41,079 bases of DNA, from the NCBI GenBank assembly GCA_949292945.1, contig CASFAX010000013.1:1-41079 (forward strand), read 5' to 3'. Position numbers and translations under genes: made by a program. The DNA comes from an uncultured Bacillota bacterium (GTDB lineage Bacteria; Bacillota; Clostridia; Peptostreptococcales; Anaerovoracaceae). Every line of letters starts with the position of its first letter. Within the stretch, counting starts at the first letter, position 1. The notes under the pieces are model-generated. The model saw nothing but the letters and a program-made list of their open reading frames with translations, had not been told where the DNA came from and searched no databases. Below, one piece after another: positions 7,905 through 15,312 of this stretch.

Positions 7905-9097
7905 AGTCAGTATCCTATCTGATTTTCTTGATGGCGTCCTCGTAGAAGAGGGCGGTGTTTTCGTTCAGGGTTCCTTCCTTCAGATAGCGCGCTCTGTAGT
8001 CCTTAAGCAGAGTGATGAACGTTCCGCTTAAGAGGAACAGAGTGATGATGTTGAAGAAGGTAGGGAATACGGTGGTGAAGTCTGCAATTACCCACAGCTG
8101 TGAAGGAGTTCCGTTTCCGTAAACTGTGAGAAGAGTTACGAGGAATCCCCAGAGCGGTGTGCCGATGATGAAGATCTTCGATGCGATATTGTTGACCTTC
8201 TTGTTTCCGCCCAGCCAGTGGTCCAGTATTACCTGGTAGTAGGTGAACCAGCCGGTGGAAGTGGTAAGGCCGAAGAGGAAGATGCTCAGGGCAACCATGA
8301 TTCTGGCAGCGGAACCCATTACGGATTCAAAGGCTGTAAGGGTGAGGGTAGCGCCTTCAAGGCCGGAGTTCCAGTATCCCGTTGCAATGACAACCAGACC
8401 TGTAAGGGTGCAGATTATGATGGTATCCACAAAAACCTCGAATGCTCCCATAAGTCCCTGCTTTACAGGGTGATCCGTGTTGGCGGAAGCGTGTACCATA
8501 GGAGAAGTTCCCCATCCTGCCTCGTTACTGTATACGGAGCGAGCGAAGCCGAGTCTCATGGTGTAGGCAACCGAAGCTCCGAGGAATCCTCCCGTAGCCG
8601 ACTGAGCCGTGAAAGCTCCCTTGAAGATCATGGCAAAGGTGTTAGGGATGTTGTCCCAGTTAACTGCCAGGATGATGGAAGGAACGATGTAAGGTATGTC
8701 GAAGGTTCCTCCGATGGCTTCGGATACGGTGTAGTTCTGAAGGGTGATGAACCAGGTCATGAAGATGCAGAGTCCGAAGATTACAGCAAATATCTTCCAG
8801 AACTTATATCCTTTCTCTTTTCCCAGACCGTTCTGCATGTAGTAGGTAGGACCTCCGCGGAAGGTTCCGTCAGGCTGCTTTTCCCTGTAGTATACGGCCA
8901 GGGTAACTTCTGCCATCTTGATGATCATGCCCATGAGAGCTGCAACCCACAGCCAGAACAGTGCTCCCGGGCCTCCTGTTGCAATAGCCGTAGCTACGCC
9001 GCTCATGTTGCTGACGCCTACAGTTCCGCCTATGGCAACGGAGATAGCCTGGAAAGGAGTAAGGGCTTTCTTTTCGTTTCCATTCCTTTCTTTTGCG

Positions 9098-9122
9098 ACT
9101 GCCGGATTTTCCCTCCGGCAGT
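9098..9122. other. Perfect 9-bp hairpin in the leader of the sigma-54 transcript
   Basis: ACTGCCGGA (9098-9106) and TCCGGCAGT (9114-9122) are perfectly complementary around a 7-base loop. On the minus strand the stem contains the only GGAGG of the leader, so it would sequester that site. It lies just downstream of the predicted sigma-54 start site. Confidence 0.65.
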
Positions 9123-9140
9123 TATTTCCGCGTAAGATAA

Positions 9141-9156
9141 AGCAAAAGCCGTGCCA
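9141..9156 (-). promoter_or_regulatory. Sigma-54 (-24/-12) promoter for the symporter-amidohydrolase unit
   Basis: The minus strand reads TGGCACGGCTTTTGCT, an exact match to the sigma-54 consensus TGGCACG-N4-TTGCT. Transcription should start near 9130 toward lower coordinates. The adjacent divergent gene encodes a sigma-54 activator, which supports the call. Confidence 0.88.
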
Positions 9157-9229
9157 TAAGCAAAACCCGCCGATTTCAACGATTTTCACGAAAAATGGGA
9201 GCGTTTATAGGACAAAAACGGGAAATAGG

Positions 9230-9258
9230 TTGAATAAATAGGGTAATTATCCTATAAT
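9230..9258 (+). promoter_or_regulatory. Sigma-A promoter of the sigma-54 activator gene
   Basis: TTGAAT (9230-9235), a 17-base spacer, then TATAAT (9253-9258). The leader to the ATG at 9351 is about 85 bases. Confidence 0.8.
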
Positions 9259-9268
9259 ATAGCCTATT

Positions 9269-9314
9269 GCTGCCGGGAATCGATTTACTTCCGGGAACCT
9301 GTTTTGCCGGCAGC
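9269..9314 (+). promoter_or_regulatory. Inverted and direct repeats in the activator leader: possible upstream activator sites or attenuator
   Basis: GCTGCCGG (9269-9276) and CCGGCAGC (9307-9314) form an 8-bp stem followed by TTTT. Inside lie two direct copies of CCGGGAA at 9273 and 9291 (18-bp period). They sit about 130-170 bases upstream of the sigma-54 promoter, a normal distance for activator binding sites. Function is inferred from position only. Confidence 0.4.
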
Positions 9315-9350
9315 TTTTGACCGGAAGAACCCAAAGAGGAGAGAAAAGCG

Positions 9351-11405
9351 ATGCAGACTATTTACATGGTTTTTAACGACAGGGAGAAAAGCGAAGTTTC
9401 CACTTCCCTTCTGGAAGATCTTAAATTCGTATTCGGAGGCTTTGTGCGGATAAGACTTTGTTTCCTGAACGAAATAGCCAGAGGAGCCATAGACGACGGA
9501 GATGTGTTCATAGTCCTCTACGAGGACAGGGTCCACGCCATGAGCGAGTACATATCGTCTCTTGACAGGGTGATAGCCGTTTCGAGAACCGTACGCAGGG
9601 AGTTCCTTCCCGAGGTTTTTGCAATTCCCGACGGTACGGAGGTTCTCGTCGTAAACGATACTGATGAGAGCACCCTTCAGACGGTGAACAACCTCTACGC
9701 TCTGGGCCTTAACAACCTCAAACTCATTCCTTACTTAACCTCATCTGACGATGCAGATTTTGAGCACATAAAATATTCCATAACCCCGGACGAGGAGGAT
9801 CTCGTTCCTCGATATGTAGAGCATACCATAAATATAGGAAACAGATGCGTTTCTCTCGACACCATAATGGACATCACCAACATGCTCAGGCTCAACGCCC
9901 CTCAGGTGACGCGGAACATAATAAAGTACAGCGAAATTGCCGCCGAAACCAACGAAGGGAGAAACCGCCATTACGTAAGGGAAAGGCTTAAGGGGGAGAT
10001 TTTCAATTCGGTTTTCAGCGATGCAAAGCGTGCGATTTTCGTAACTGACCCCGACGACAAAATGGTCTACGTGAATCAGCGGGCCAAAGAGCTGTTCTTC
10101 CCATACGAGGGAAGAAAGCGGGATGCAGTCTGGCTCTTCGGCGGCGAGTACGAAAAGATGCTGGAGCCGAAATCATTTAAAAACGCCCTGTTTACCTTTG
10201 ACGGAGTAAACTACATAGTGGAAAAGCGGGTAGTCAAAGTTATGGATCAGGCAGTGGGAAGCTACTACCTCTTTGACGACGAAAGGGACATAAAGGAGTC
10301 GGAAAGCGACCTGAATAAGCTTCTGGTGAAGAGGGGCCTGGTTGCAAAATACACCTTTAACCAGCTGGTCGGGGAATCTCCGGTTATGAGGGAGACCATC
10401 GAGCTTGCAAAGAAAGTAGCCCTCACAGATTTTACCGTTCTCATATGCGGGGAAAGCGGTACGGGAAAGGAGCTTCTGGCCCAGTCAATACACAACTATT
10501 CCGCAAGAAAGGATCAGCCCTTCGTTGCCATAAACTGTGCGGCCCTTCCGGAGACACTTTTGGAATCTGAGCTCTTCGGCTACGAAAAGGGAGCCTTTAC
10601 GGGAGCCCTGGGAAACGGCAAACCGGGACTTTTCGAGCAGGCCGGAAAGGGCACCGTGTTTCTGGATGAGATAGGCGATATGCCACCAAACCTTCAGGCA
10701 AGGCTTCTGAGAGTGCTTCAGGAGAGACAGATAATGCGCCTGGGAAGCGACAAAGTCATAGACGTGGACGTGCGCATAATCGCAGCCACCAACAAAAACC
10801 TTCCGCGGCAGGTAAAGACAGGGGCTTTCAGGGAGGACCTCTACTACAGGCTCTGCAACATTCCAATTACCCTGCCGCCGCTGAGGGAAAGGGGAGAGGA
10901 TGCGCTCCTCCTCATGGAGTACATGCTGGGCATTAAATTTCAGGAGCTTGGAGATGCTCAGCTGAAGCAGATACTTGCTTACAGCTGGCCGGGAAACGTT
11001 CGCGAACTGAAAAATGCCGCGGACTATTTCGCGACACTGGGAAAGCTTCCGGAAACCCTGACGGAAGGAAGGATTTCCGAAACGAGGAAAGCGGAAAAGA
11101 CAGAATATGAAGATACGTGGCCTGGCGCCGGGGACCGCAGCAGCTCGAAAACCTCTGGAATGCCAGAAACCTCAGGCGTCTCAAAAACCTCTGGCATCGC
11201 TGTAAGGGAAGAAGTCCTTCAGATAATCAAAGCTCACACGAATCCCTCATCGGGAATCGGCAGGCTTTCCATACTAAAGGAGCTTCGCCGCCGGAACGTA
11301 AACATAAGCGACGACAAGTTAAGGCACATTCTGAAAGAGCTGGAAACCTCCGGAATGATTACAGTAGGCCGAGGCCGGTGCGGATGCCGGGCAAGAGATA
11401 TATAG
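9351..11405 (+). CDS. Sigma-54-dependent transcriptional activator with PAS domain and winged-helix C-terminus
   Basis: A 684-residue enhancer-binding protein. Residues 1-200 are a sensory region I do not assign. A PAS domain follows (about 215-310, RAIFVTDPDDKMVYVNQ). The AAA+ sigma-54 interaction domain spans about 335-560, with Walker A GESGTGKE (~367), the sigma-54-contacting GAFTGA (~413), Walker B TVFLDEIGD and the arginine-finger region FREDLYYRL. The end is atypical: instead of a Fis-type helix-turn-helix, a Ser/Thr-rich linker with repeated KTSG is followed by a segment (VREEVLQIIKAHTN...LRHILKELETSGMITVG) that reads as a winged helix. AGAGGAG precedes the ATG. It is divergent from the sigma-54-promoted symporter/amidohydrolase unit, its presumed target; the signal is unknown. 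Confidence 0.92.
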   Translation: MQTIYMVFNDREKSEVSTSLLEDLKFVFGGFVRIRLCFLNEIARGAIDDGDVFIVLYEDRVHAMSEYISSLDRVIAVSRTVRREFLPEVFAIPDGTEVLVVNDTDESTLQTVNNLYALGLNNLKLIPYLTSSDDADFEHIKYSITPDEEDLVPRYVEHTINIGNRCVSLDTIMDITNMLRLNAPQVTRNIIKYSEIAAETNEGRNRHYVRERLKGEIFNSVFSDAKRAIFVTDPDDKMVYVNQRAKELFFPYEGRKRDAVWLFGGEYEKMLEPKSFKNALFTFDGVNYIVEKRVVKVMDQAVGSYYLFDDERDIKESESDLNKLLVKRGLVAKYTFNQLVGESPVMRETIELAKKVALTDFTVLICGESGTGKELLAQSIHNYSARKDQPFVAINCAALPETLLESELFGYEKGAFTGALGNGKPGLFEQAGKGTVFLDEIGDMPPNLQARLLRVLQERQIMRLGSDKVIDVDVRIIAATNKNLPRQVKTGAFREDLYYRLCNIPITLPPLRERGEDALLLMEYMLGIKFQELGDAQLKQILAYSWPGNVRELKNAADYFATLGKLPETLTEGRISETRKAEKTEYEDTWPGAGDRSSSKTSGMPETSGVSKTSGIAVREEVLQIIKAHTNPSSGIGRLSILKELRRRNVNISDDKLRHILKELETSGMITVGRGRCGCRARDI

Positions 11406-11444
11406 CTGGGGAAAAATTCCACCTGAATTTACCAAGATGACGTA

Positions 11445-12341
11445 TTATTTGCAGGCATTATGCAGCAGACATTCGAAATCTTGAGGAAATCCGATGAGTG
11501 ATAAATCGATATCCTCTTGAAATTCGTTTATAATTTTTAAAACGTCTGAAACAAAAGACGCTTTATAAGATATATCGGGCAATCTCTGTGACAGCATCAG
11601 TATGTATGCAAACATTGAATCGTTTCTTACCTCGCGGTATGTCCTGAGAAAACTCTTTGGAAACTTTACAGGCGGAGAAAACTTTGTGTTATATAATCTG
11701 GCGGCATGGGCGCACTTATTGCGCAGCACAGATAAGCAATGTAAGTGGTTTTCCAATGTGTTGCGACCTGTATTTACAGCGGCAGCTATGGTGTCTTTTT
11801 CTGAATAATACATGGAACTATAAAGCTTCGAGATGCTGGAAAAAGACATCAGCTCCACCATTGCCCAAAGAGGCAACTTCCCGTTATATTTTTTATCATG
11901 ATGCTTTACAACAAGGCTGTCCTTGTGATAATCGTGTTCACGAAGGAAGCTGTTCATAACCGCCCGGTAGCCATCTTTGTTATAGAAGTTGCTTTCATCG
12001 TAGTGCTGGTCATGGGGAGATGATGCGCATTTTGACATAGAAAAACCATAGGCTATTTGAGTTCTGTAATATACTTCAGCAATTTCAATATATCGTCTGC
12101 AGACGTCACGAATCGCTTCGTCAAAGGAGTATATGCGATATACCTGATAGAAACTGGTTCCACGTGCGTAGTCGCTGTTTTTTTCCGGCATACGGAACTG
12201 TAAAGCGTATCCGGTGAAACGATAGTAATTAATTTGTTTAAGTATATTTTCAGCAGCGGTTTCGTCCTCAACAATCATTCCGTGAGATTTTAACTTATTC
12301 ACTTGCTCGCTGAAACTTAGAGGTCTTTTTAAATTGTCCAT
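11445..12341 (-). CDS. Abi_2/AbiF-type abortive-infection protein with HEPN RNase motif
   Basis: A 298-residue Abi_2 (AbiD/AbiF) family protein. Family features: the N-terminal KRPLSFSEQVNKLKSHGMIVEDE..A...L..INYYRFTGY, the central KLPLWAMVELMSF, and a late LSVLRNKCAHAARLYN. In the last of these, Arg207-Asn-x3-x-His212 is the R-x4-H motif of HEPN ribonucleases. Such proteins restrict growth of infected cells, by inference through RNA cleavage. The start at 12341 is chosen for GGAG about 9 bases upstream and the family-like MDNLKRPL; the frame is open 25 codons further, but that would run through the small RNA gene. The gene is clearly A/T-richer than its neighbours and lies beside a tRNA gene, consistent with acquisition. 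It sits about 20 bases downstream of a structured terminator-ended RNA that probably controls it. Confidence 0.87.
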   Translation of the reverse strand: MDNLKRPLSFSEQVNKLKSHGMIVEDETAAENILKQINYYRFTGYALQFRMPEKNSDYARGTSFYQVYRIYSFDEAIRDVCRRYIEIAEVYYRTQIAYGFSMSKCASSPHDQHYDESNFYNKDGYRAVMNSFLREHDYHKDSLVVKHHDKKYNGKLPLWAMVELMSFSSISKLYSSMYYSEKDTIAAAVNTGRNTLENHLHCLSVLRNKCAHAARLYNTKFSPPVKFPKSFLRTYREVRNDSMFAYILMLSQRLPDISYKASFVSDVLKIINEFQEDIDLSLIGFPQDFECLLHNACK

Positions 12342-12359
12342 AATTATACTCCATAAAGT

Positions 12360-12425
12360 AAAAAAGCCGAACCACACAAGGCAGCTCAGCTTGGTCCCCA
12401 ATAAAAAATCAGGCAACTCTGTTGC
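12360..12425 (-). ncRNA. Small structured RNA upstream of the Abi gene (abiF-RNA-like)
   Basis: From the promoter at 12431-12459 the transcript would begin near 12424. Its first element is a tight hairpin GCAAC-AGA-GTTGC (12425-12413). After a U-rich, single-stranded segment and GGGGACC comes a second hairpin, AAGCTGAG (12392-12385) with TTCGGCTT (12371-12364), running into six T residues (12365-12360). That is an intrinsic terminator, so the main product should be a ~65-nt RNA, with read-through needed to express the Abi protein. A conserved RNA in exactly this position upstream of AbiF-like genes is known as the abiF RNA motif. I assign it by position and architecture, not by a covariance match. 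Confidence 0.68.
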
Positions 12426-12430
12426 TTATT

Positions 12431-12459
12431 ATAATACACTTTGCGTTTGATGATGTCAA
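12431..12459 (-). promoter_or_regulatory. Strong sigma-A promoter of the Abi-associated RNA
   Basis: On the minus strand: TTGACA (12459-12454), a 17-base spacer, TATTAT (12436-12431). Confidence 0.85.
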
Positions 12460-12498
12460 CGGTTATCAGCGCAGTTCGTGAAATATATCCGGTGAAAA

Positions 12499-12540
12499 AT
12501 AAAACCCCTAAGCTATCGGGATTCTGATAACTTAAGGGGT
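12499..12540 (-). terminator. Intrinsic terminator of tRNA-Thr
   Basis: On the minus strand ACCCCTTAAG-TTATC pairs with GATAG-CTTAGGGGT and runs into TTTTA. It lies 9 bases past the tRNA CCA end. Confidence 0.88.
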
Positions 12541-12548
12541 ATAAATCA

Positions 12549-12624
12549 TGGAGCTCCCAGTGGGACTCGAACCCACGACCTGCGCGTTACGAATGCGCTG
12601 CTCTACCAACTGAGCCATGGAAGC
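12549..12624 (-). tRNA. tRNA-Thr (anticodon CGT), CCA end encoded
   Basis: A 76-base cloverleaf on the minus strand. The acceptor stem GCTTCCA/TGGGAGC pairs fully with one G-T wobble. The D-arm is GCTCAGTTGGTAGAGC. The anticodon loop TTCGTAA places CGT at 34-36. The T-arm is GTGGGTTCGAGTCCCAC. Discriminator T and CCA are encoded. The innermost anticodon-stem pair is an A-C mismatch by this alignment. Reads ACG codons (Thr). Confidence 0.95.
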
Positions 12625-12651
12625 ACGGATATGTAAAATTGCAACACGTAT

Positions 12652-12680
12652 ATTTTATTATCACAGCGAAGAATTTGCAA
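12652..12680 (-). promoter_or_regulatory. Promoter of tRNA-Thr
   Basis: Minus strand TTGCAA (12680-12675), 17-base spacer, TAAAAT (12657-12652), about 28 bases before the mature 5' end. Confidence 0.65.
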
Positions 12681-12773
12681 GAAAAATTTCATCGGATTTC
12701 GGGGATATATCCATTTAATTATAAAATATGGTATAATGACAAAAAGCATGTGTGAACCGGACAGGAGGAAACC

Positions 12774-14036
12774 ATGAGAGAGATAAAGAAAGTCGGGACG
12801 GAACATATCGAAGAATATCTGGATATTTATCTAAATTCATATCCCGCGTACAAGGCGCTGGATGACGAGTGCCGGAACTATTACAGGGAAAAGACTATCC
12901 GCGATATGGAAAGAGGCGTGGACGTGGATTTCTTCGGGTGCTTCGAGGATGGAACCATGGCGGCCATAATGAAAATCGTGGATTTTAACATAAATCTCTT
13001 CGGTGAGATGAAAAAGACGAAGGGACTCATGTCCCTAGGGGTGCACCCTTTGTACAAAAAGAGAAAGATAGCCCTGGACATGGTGAACTTTTTCGAGGAC
13101 TATACGGTGGACAGCGGCTGTGCCATGGCTGTGCTGCTTCCGTTCAACATGAAATTCTATCATAACATGGGCTACGGGTACGGCTCCAAGATGGATGAAT
13201 ACCGGGTGCCGACTGCATCTCTGCCAAAGGCTGAAAACACCGACGGTCTCAGATTCCTTTCAGCGGACGAAAAAGCAGAGGCTCTTGCCTGCTTCAGGCG
13301 CTTTGTGGAAGCGGGGCACGGTCAGCTTATGAAATTTTCCGAAGAAATCGAGGCCATGAATTCCGACGAGGTGACAAAGTATATAGGATGCTTTGACGGA
13401 GAAAGGCTTGCAGGCTATCTTGCCTACAGATTTGAACCGGCAAGCGATGTGAACTACACGCTTAACCGCATCGTGGTAGACGAGATGATTTACGAAAGCG
13501 GAGCCGTTCTGAAAAAGCTTCTGGGATTTCTCCGGCTCCAGGCGGATCAGGTGCAGACGGTGGTTCTGAGGACGGGGGATCCCGACTTCTATCACGTTCT
13601 GGAGGACAGCGCCGACATTTCCGGGAATTACATTCCGTTCGGTTACATTCAGACAAACGTTTCCGCAGTCGGCGTTATGCAGAAGATTATAGATCCGGAC
13701 AGGTTCCTCGAGCAGACGGCTCACAGAAAGATTCCGGCATGCCGGGGAAGGCTCACTGCGGAGTTTGCATATAAGTATGAACTTGTAAGCGGCATGAACT
13801 GGATAACCATCGCTTTTGAAGACGGCGGGTGGAAAATCGACGACTCCGGAAAGAACGCCGACATTCAGATAAGCCTCAGGTTGAGAGACCTTTCTTCCAT
13901 ACTTATGGGCTCCATGAGAGTGGGAAGTGCGGTGCGCCTGGGCATCGCTCAGGTGACAAAAGGTGCAGACCGTCTGGCGGAGCTGGACGCTTACCTGACC
14001 CCGGAACAGAGGCCTTTCGGGAATTCGGACTTCTAA
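12774..14036 (+). CDS. Eis-like GNAT N-acetyltransferase with SCP2-type C-terminal domain
   Basis: A 420-residue Eis-family protein: two tandem GNAT folds followed by a sterol-carrier-protein-2-like domain. The acetyl-CoA loop of the first GNAT is at MSLGVHPLYKKRKIALDMV (about 86-104), and FYHNMGYGYGSKM is the family's Y.NMGY segment. The second GNAT covers roughly 150-290. The SCP2-like region is the last ~110 residues, which end with the catalytic C-terminal carboxylate in Eis enzymes. Eis proteins acetylate aminoglycosides or protein lysines; the substrate here is unknown. AGGAGG lies 5 bases before the ATG and a TATAAT lies about 35 bases upstream of the start. Single-gene unit ended by the hairpin at 14083. 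Confidence 0.9.
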   Translation: MREIKKVGTEHIEEYLDIYLNSYPAYKALDDECRNYYREKTIRDMERGVDVDFFGCFEDGTMAAIMKIVDFNINLFGEMKKTKGLMSLGVHPLYKKRKIALDMVNFFEDYTVDSGCAMAVLLPFNMKFYHNMGYGYGSKMDEYRVPTASLPKAENTDGLRFLSADEKAEALACFRRFVEAGHGQLMKFSEEIEAMNSDEVTKYIGCFDGERLAGYLAYRFEPASDVNYTLNRIVVDEMIYESGAVLKKLLGFLRLQADQVQTVVLRTGDPDFYHVLEDSADISGNYIPFGYIQTNVSAVGVMQKIIDPDRFLEQTAHRKIPACRGRLTAEFAYKYELVSGMNWITIAFEDGGWKIDDSGKNADIQISLRLRDLSSILMGSMRVGSAVRLGIAQVTKGADRLAELDAYLTPEQRPFGNSDF

Positions 14037-14082
14037 TTCAGACGACATGGAAGCCGAATACAAAAACAAACAGTAAAAACAG

Positions 14083-14117
14083 CGGAGCTGCCGGATTTTC
14101 GGCAGCTCCGTTCATTT
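14083..14117 (+). terminator. Intrinsic terminator of the Eis-like gene
   Basis: CGGAGCTGCCG (14083-14093) and CGGCAGCTCCG (14100-14110) form a perfect 11-bp stem with a 6-base loop, followed by TTCATTT. Confidence 0.85.
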
Positions 14118-14207
14118 CAACCGAATCGCTGGTTTGTCCAGAAAAAGTTTAACTGCCGCTTCCAGCCAGCGCAAATCACTTTACCTTATAACCCCTTCAT
14201 TACCCCA

Positions 14208-15122
14208 TTACCGCATGATAATATAAGCCGTATATGCGATGTAGATTGCGATCATTATGAGGCCTTTGCTTCTTCCGATTTTTTCACCGAAGCGGGCAAA
14301 GGCGTAGATGAGAACGCATATGCCTATGAGGACGAGGGTATCCATGATGTTCTCGCTTACTACAGGTATAGGCATTAGGGTTGATGACATGCCCAGTATG
14401 AAGAGGATGTTGAATATGTTGGAGCCAATGGCGTTTCCGAGAGCAAGGCCGCTTTCTCCTTTTCTGGAGGCTACGACGCTGGTGACAAGCTCGGGAAGTG
14501 AAGTACCTATGGCGACTATGGTAAGTCCGATAAGAGTTTCGCTTAAGCCCAGGGATTTGGCTATGGCTGTGGCGCTGTCGACGACAACATCGCCTCCGAA
14601 TACTACTGCCGCAAGTCCGAGGACGATGAAGAGTGCAGCTTTTGACAGAGAAACCGGCTCAATCTCCTCTTCCACCCTGTTTTTCAAAGCCGAACGGACC
14701 ATTACGGTTATGTAGGTGATTATGCCGGCGAGAAGAATCAGACCTTCTACCCTCGAAAGCATACCGCCGAGGACGAAAAGATACAGAACTATCGTCACGA
14801 TGAAATTTACAGGAAGGTCCCTTTTTACTATCTGGCTGTCGGCGGTAAAAGGCCTTATAAGGGCGCTGGCTCCCACCACTACAAGGGTGTTGAATATGTT
14901 TGAGCCTACGATGTTGCTTACCGCGATTTCATTGCTTCCCGCAAGACCTGCCGAAATGCTTACTGCGGCTTCGGGAAGAGATGTGCCGATAGCGACGATT
15001 GTAAGACCGATGATTACGGACGGAACTTTAAGGTAACCGGCCAAAGCGGCACTGCCGTCCACGAAGAAGTCGGCGCCTTTGATAAGAAGGACAAAACCAA
15101 CTATGAGCAGAACATACTCCAT
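14208..15122 (-). CDS. Na+/Ca2+-exchanger family antiporter (YrbG-like CaCA)
   Basis: A 304-residue integral membrane protein built of two inverted halves of five helices each. Each half carries the cation-binding alpha repeat: GLTIVAIGTSLPEAAVSISAG (about 40-60) then NIVGSNIFN, and GLTIVAIGTSLPELVTSVVAS (about 195-215) then NAIGSNIFN. The conserved Glu in both GTSLPE motifs is the ion ligand. It exchanges calcium for sodium or protons across the cytoplasmic membrane. GGAGG lies about 10 bases before the ATG on the minus strand. It stands alone, convergent with the Eis-like gene and divergent from the EF-G paralogue. Confidence 0.94.
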   Translation of the reverse strand: MEYVLLIVGFVLLIKGADFFVDGSAALAGYLKVPSVIIGLTIVAIGTSLPEAAVSISAGLAGSNEIAVSNIVGSNIFNTLVVVGASALIRPFTADSQIVKRDLPVNFIVTIVLYLFVLGGMLSRVEGLILLAGIITYITVMVRSALKNRVEEEIEPVSLSKAALFIVLGLAAVVFGGDVVVDSATAIAKSLGLSETLIGLTIVAIGTSLPELVTSVVASRKGESGLALGNAIGSNIFNILFILGMSSTLMPIPVVSENIMDTLVLIGICVLIYAFARFGEKIGRSKGLIMIAIYIAYTAYIIMR

Positions 15123-15237
15123 AAATATTGCCTCCGATTTCTATGAATAATAGCTTGAAATATACCATAAAGAGGATAGCAGAAGGCAATGTGAAAGTCA
15201 AAGAAAACACGAAGAAAAAGGGAATTCGCACTATTCC

Positions 15238-15275
15238 AAAAAGCCGTTGTACTGGAGGGGCTTTTTTGATATAAT
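15238..15275 (+). promoter_or_regulatory. Sigma-A promoter of the EF-G paralogue, overlapped by a hairpin
   Basis: TTGTAC (15247-15252), 17-base spacer, TATAAT (15270-15275). The -35 and spacer lie within an inverted repeat AAAAAGCC (15238-15245) / GGCTTTTT (15259-15266) that resembles a terminator. Confidence 0.75.
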
Positions 15276-15312
15276 ATCACCAGTGCATATTTACAGACAG
15301 GAGGTCTAATTA

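Larger units (their letters stand above)
7915..9189 (-). pseudogene. Alanine/glycine:cation symporter (AGCS family), 5'-truncated and internally deleted
   Basis: The frame is open, but two parts of a normal ~450-residue AGCS sodium:amino-acid symporter are missing. Homology begins only at KALTPFQAISVAIGGTVGVSN, so roughly the first 70 residues (the first membrane helices) are absent. The ~40 residues ahead of it in frame are unlike the family and have no ribosome site. A second gap lies at PYIVPSIILA/VNWDNIPNTF, where members carry about 35-40 more residues including a GGIK...VPFM helix region. The rest is well conserved (GGPTYYM, VYSNEAGWGTSPMVHA, GAFEVFVDT). The sigma-54 promoter at 9141-9156 lies inside the nominal frame, so the ATG at 9189 cannot be the start used from it. 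An ATG at about 9082 heads a 17-codon frame that is out of phase. Probably a decayed importer. Confidence 0.72.

Noticed and set aside
8218..9135. Plus-strand open frame of 305 codons across the symporter
   Set aside because: Shadow of the minus-strand symporter; low-complexity Ser/Gly/His-rich translation without any domain.
12342..12416. Extended start of the Abi protein at 12416
   Set aside because: The extension translates the terminator hairpin of the upstream RNA and lacks a ribosome site; ATG 12341 has GGAG at proper distance.
11406..12548. Integrative element inserted at the tRNA-Thr 3' end
   Set aside because: No integrase and no duplicated tRNA 3' sequence were found near 11406-11444, so only proximity supports it.
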